A stretch of DNA of 64,000 bases, from NCBI GenBank assembly GCA_026874595.1, contig CM049311.1:66466453-66530452 (forward strand), in the 5' to 3' direction. The stretch is from Sipunculus nudus (Eukaryota > Annelida > Sipuncula > Golfingiida > Sipunculidae). The notes under the pieces are model-generated. The model ran no database searches. It saw nothing but the letters and a program-made list of their open reading frames with translations, and was not told where the DNA came from. The position numbers and the translations under genes are program-made. Below, piece after piece: positions 59,766 through 64,000 of this stretch (the first letter of the stretch is position 1; every line of letters starts with the position of its first letter).

Positions 59766-62270
59766 AGGCTATACTTATAGAAGCAGTATATTAAAGAATG
59801 GACTGTAACAGAGGGATGCAATGTTTTCTCCATTTAATGCTGCGTATATTAAATCATATATATATACTTTATCCACATGCTACAAACTACAATAAAAATC
59901 AGGAGGACTTATAGCAGGTACCCAATAACCTAACACCGTTACCCACACTAAAGTATGTGCTTCTCATATATATTATATGTACTATAAACAACAATCCTAT
60001 CACTATAACGACAAAACCAATTGAAACTTGAAAGAATAAAAAATATTTATAGGAACATAATAAGGGGTTAAAATAGTTATTAAATCATCACGTGCCGCCG
60101 CAGCCAAGTCGGATGCATATGCGTCAGGTTGTTACATACTTTGACAGCGGAAGCTGTATCGATGACTTCTGTGATTCTGAATCCACACCTGGCCTTCCAC
60201 AATAATAGGAAGCTATATAGGTTCCTGATAGGTTGATAATCGACAAGGTATATATAGCATGCATATATTGGGAGCCTAGGATTTATAAACAGAATGAAAG
60301 CGACCCCCCCCCCCCCACCACACACACACACATGTCACACACAAAGAAAAGCACCCTGATAAATTAAAAAAAAAAAAAAATGAAAGGGGCCTCTCCACTG
60401 AATATTCCGCATGAATAAATAAATAAATTTTGTTACTTGAATAATTATATTTACTAACACTTAACAAAAGCAACTTACCTACATTTTATACCTAATCTAG
60501 ACTTAAAACAGAGTAAACAAGTTAAATGAAAACAAACGGCATGTACTTTCGGAAGCAAAGAGTTCGCTTTCAATAGCCCTCCGGACTATGTAGAATGAAT
60601 GCAAATAAATGTTAATTTTTGTAAATTCCTCCCATGTACGGATCTGTTGTACTGAATATAAAATTTGTCATTCTGTTATATACCGTAACTATCGTGTCTT
60701 GAGAGACTTAAAATTGAGTCTATATCGTCAAGCCTGTTCTTATACCCTTGGAAACTCCTGGGTCCGAGTCCCTTCCGATCAATTCCGATTAAAACTATAA
60801 TTATAAGTTAACCCCCCCCCCCAAAAAAAAAAAACAAAGTTCCGCATTTACGAGCATTTTGCCGGGCTCCTTTGAGTCTACCCGATGACAGCTAAATAAA
60901 TGCAAGTTAACATAAAAGCCAAAGAGATTTTCTTATTTTCAAGTATGTTCTGGCGTTCTTCACATAGGAAACTCCTGACGGGTCTGGGCAACTTTGGTCA
61001 CTCACTATTAGAAACTCTATATTTACGTTTCGTAAAACACGTGACTTCATCATTTTCGAGCTTTGGGAATTCCTAACCAAAAGATAAATAAAGTGAGACT
61101 TTTACATTTTGAAACATTCAATTGGACCCTATAGGAAATTCCTGGCCGGTGCGGGTCCCTTAATTTAGACCCCTCAATTTGGATTAAAAACTCCATATAC
61201 ATGTTTCTCAAATGAGAAAGGGATGCGCATTTCTGTCGCCCTATATCGGACCCTCGCTGGGTCTCCTTACTAAACTTTATATAAACTTAATTAAAAACTA
61301 AATGAGACTTCTACATACTCAATCATATAATCTGCTCTATAGGTAATTCCTGGTCGATCGGGAACCCCTTGGGCCCGTCGTGCCCCCGTTACGTTGTACC
61401 TGCCGACTTCAATGCACATGGGACCGAGCTGCTTTACATTAGATAAAAAACCGGTAGGGTTTGAACACCAGACACAGACGTTACCTGAAACAATCACAGA
61501 ACTGGTATTTAATGGCTTTACGCCAGGACTGTCGTGCTCCATGACCTATTCATGAGCACCAGCGTCCAATGATGATTTTGTTTGGTCCATCATAGCTACT
61601 AGAGGGTGTCATCCTATACTGTTACTAAATCAAAACAGTAAAAACTATGCCCTGGGCCTTACAAACACAATTTAGTTAGCTTATTTTGCAAAAGGTTTAG
61701 GCACGCCCTGACAGTTTATGAAATTCGGTGCCCCCTAAATATTTATTTAACAGATTTTAGGGGGGGGGCGCCCCTGTATGCTTAATACATGAACAAAGGT
61801 TATGTCACGATCGCCTATATACCTGAAATAGGCTGTCTGTATGATAAAGAGACGTTAATAGCAGAATTATACAGGATTAATGGACCCATATTTCCTTTTT
61901 TGGTCTCTTGATACGATATTTATAAACGCTTTCATTATATGTATAGAAGTGTCAAGGTGAGAATATATATGTACCCGCAGAGCCTTTTACATCTTGAATC
62001 CAAGCCATGTGGTGCATGCTCTCACAGATTAAACATTAGGATCTTGCATCAGCTTCGGATACAGAATTTTAGAATTGGGGATGCAGAAGTGGAGGATAGA
62101 AGTGGTGGGCAACACCCTATCATTGTTTAGAAACCTTTTGAAAATTTAGGCTGTATGGCATCTGGGGTAACTACCTGAGGTAGTTTTAAAATATGATGCC
62201 GATCTAGGTCTGTTCTCAGACGTAATTGATTGTTATTTTTTCCATATCCAGATTTTTTGCGTCGAATAAA
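59766..62270. other. Intergenic DNA, no gene supported
   Basis: About 2.5 kb of AT-rich DNA with C/G runs near 60,304 and 61,761 and a C/A run near 60,812-60,834. Open frames of 60-85 codons show no family resemblance. Confidence 0.4.
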
Positions 62271-62610
62271 AGGGGGGGGGGGGACGCCTGTTTTCGTAGA
62301 ATACATTGATGCCCTTTCTCAGATGTGGTTTGGCGTATCGGCCTAAAATTTTGCATGTTCTTCCATCTTGGGTAGATTTGTCGCACGGGAGACTGGTGGC
62401 GCCACGTACAATTACATATTTGTTGAATATATTCATGCCTATATCACGGGAGTGGTTTAATGAATGAGCCTGGGATTTGGCATTTAGACCCATCCTGGGT
62501 AGACTTCTGGAATGCTTTCTCTTGTATACAACACTGGTGGTGCCATCTACACACGGTTTTGCATGAGGTCCATCTGTTGGGTAAAATCACACATATATAA
62601 GGAGTGGTTT
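62271..62610. repeat. Degenerate GGTGGCGCCACC-type modules
   Basis: G run at about 62,272-62,283; CTGGTGGCGCCACGTACA at 62,394 and CTGGTGGTGCCATCTACA at 62,534, each after a 'CATCxTGGGTAGA' step, and a 'TATATCACGGGAGTGGTTT'-type step. Related to 45,366-45,800. Confidence 0.6.
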
Positions 62611-64000
62611 GTTATAAAGTTTGGCCTGACTGAGGAACGATATAATACAGCCTCATTTGTACAGGTTTGTGGTACACATTAGTGAAAAAAAAACAGTTCC
62701 GTATCAGGGACTCCTGGGACCCTGCGTCTGTCAGGGAGAGGCATAAAAGCAAAGAGTAAACAGATATAGAATCAATTTGTCAGGGACAAGTGCCATCTGT
62801 AAGTGAACCATTATATAAACAACTGAAAGTGTAATATTGCATTTTATAATTATCAAGTGTGTTTACGTGGAAAGATGGGTACAGATTGAACATACTGGAC
62901 TATATTTATTACAGCGCTACGGCTTTTACTACATAAATATAAGTATCGAAACACATCGGTCTGATTAAGTATATTTTAAAATGACAATTCAGCAGTTTGA
63001 ATAATTCGGACTTAATAATTCGGAAGTGCCACCCAAAATTCTCATACAATGCTGGGCTATTGATTCAATATTGGACTGTAAATGCTATAGGGTGTTTATT
63101 GTCCTATACATATATGTACATACAATCATATATATTTTTCTTTTAGTTTTGTTCGTATTAAATTTTTGTGTAAATATGTGTGGTGTGATTGTTAAGTGAG
63201 CCTGCATGATTCCTTTTGACCACTAGTAATATAAGCAGCTGCCAGTAGGCGATTATCCCAAATAATGGTCAAAAGATAAGTGTCCATGCAGGATCACTTT
63301 TCAGCATGGGGTGGGCGTGATATGCTCACATCATGTGATCAGGGTTAATTCCATTACTGCCACCCCAGTCCTCCCGATTTCTTCCTTATTATTTTATTGT
63401 AAAAAAATCAAAGTTACAGTTCATATTTGCATTCTTCGACGAAACCAACGTATGATCACGCTTCGAGATAAATCCGATAAATGAATCACTGTTAATTAAT
63501 CCTGCACCGGAACTAATATATTAACGAGGCTCTTGCCTACAGGAATATTAACAATTTGTTCACCAAAAAGGTCACAAATAGTAACAACAAAACACGTTTT
63601 CTGTTTCAGTCACACGACCAGACGTCACGGCTAGATCGCATTCCATGTGGTTTTCATCTGATGTACATACACACGGTTATCAGTGGATACAGGGAAAGTA
63701 CTGATCAACGCAAGCTGCCATGTCACGTGACCAATAAGCACATCACCATTCGAGTGTAAAGGCCACTGAAATAGCAGGATTTGACAGCAGGGTTTCACAA
63801 GGTTAAGAAAAGTGTGCTTGTATACGGCCTCAGGAAGAATTAATGCTATACAAAGAATAAGGAAAGTTTAAAATACAAGCCCAGCTGTCATTGAGGATAC
63901 TGCATTTGCAACCAAGGTCTAACAAGTGCAGAAAGGATAAAAATGGAGCAAATAGCTAACAAGGAAGTGATTCATGTTTGGTCATACCTAGAGCAGGCAG
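62611..64000. other. Intergenic DNA to the right edge
   Basis: No gene or tandem repeat recognised. AT-rich with scattered CpG. Confidence 0.4.

Overview
The window looks like nuclear DNA of an animal, most probably a marine mollusc and perhaps a bivalve. Coding sequence is sparse and split by GT-AG introns. The recognisable gene families (a globin X-like globin, a small secreted C-type lectin, a cytosolic sulfotransferase) are animal ones. The rest is AT-rich DNA crowded with LINE remnants, terminal-inverted-repeat elements, minisatellites, (TA)n and (CT)n tracts and long G/C homopolymers. No bacterial operon, CRISPR array, rRNA or convincing tRNA was seen. The placement is inference from content; I could not run a search.

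Genes. (1) 431-710, minus: first coding exon of a globin with an MGC acylation-type N-terminus; a weak candidate second exon lies at 24-71 and the rest is off the left edge. (2) 14,433-15,831, minus: a complete three-exon gene for a 214-residue secreted C-type lectin-like protein, all intron phases consistent, with a TATA box upstream. (3) 50,648-53,162, plus: a complete two-exon gene for a 307-residue cytosolic sulfotransferase. (4) A speculative minus-strand exon at about 57,563-57,690 resembles a VIT-type segment. The three supported genes are unrelated and share no evident pathway.

Repeat landscape, left to right: 1.27-2.08 kb, an old short element split by a 0.56 kb element that recurs beside the lectin gene; 3.0-4.4 kb, a long dispersed element seen again at 54.1-54.9 kb; 7.6-8.05 kb, a possible LTR; 8.5-9.1 kb and 11.9-12.8 kb, broken LINE reverse transcriptases; 16.2-19.1 kb, a minisatellite of about 25 bp with a 0.3 kb insertion; 23.1-24.5 kb, two CpG-rich patches; 25.8-28.7 kb, a satellite of about 1.03 kb interrupted by a 3 kb element; 31.8-38.3 kb, a purine block followed by pyrimidine blocks; 39.9-43.0 kb, a terminal-inverted-repeat element full of internal tandem repeats; 43.3-45.0 kb, 72-bp arrays inside a 774-bp duplication; 55.6-57.5 kb, a 41/43-bp minisatellite; 54-60 kb, oligo-C/oligo-G elements.

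The most unusual observation is in the sulfotransferase intron. An inverted repeat (about 51,008-51,318) carries in each arm a sequence fitting the hammerhead self-cleaving ribozyme core, one per strand. The minus-strand copy has the core, stem II and a short stem III intact.
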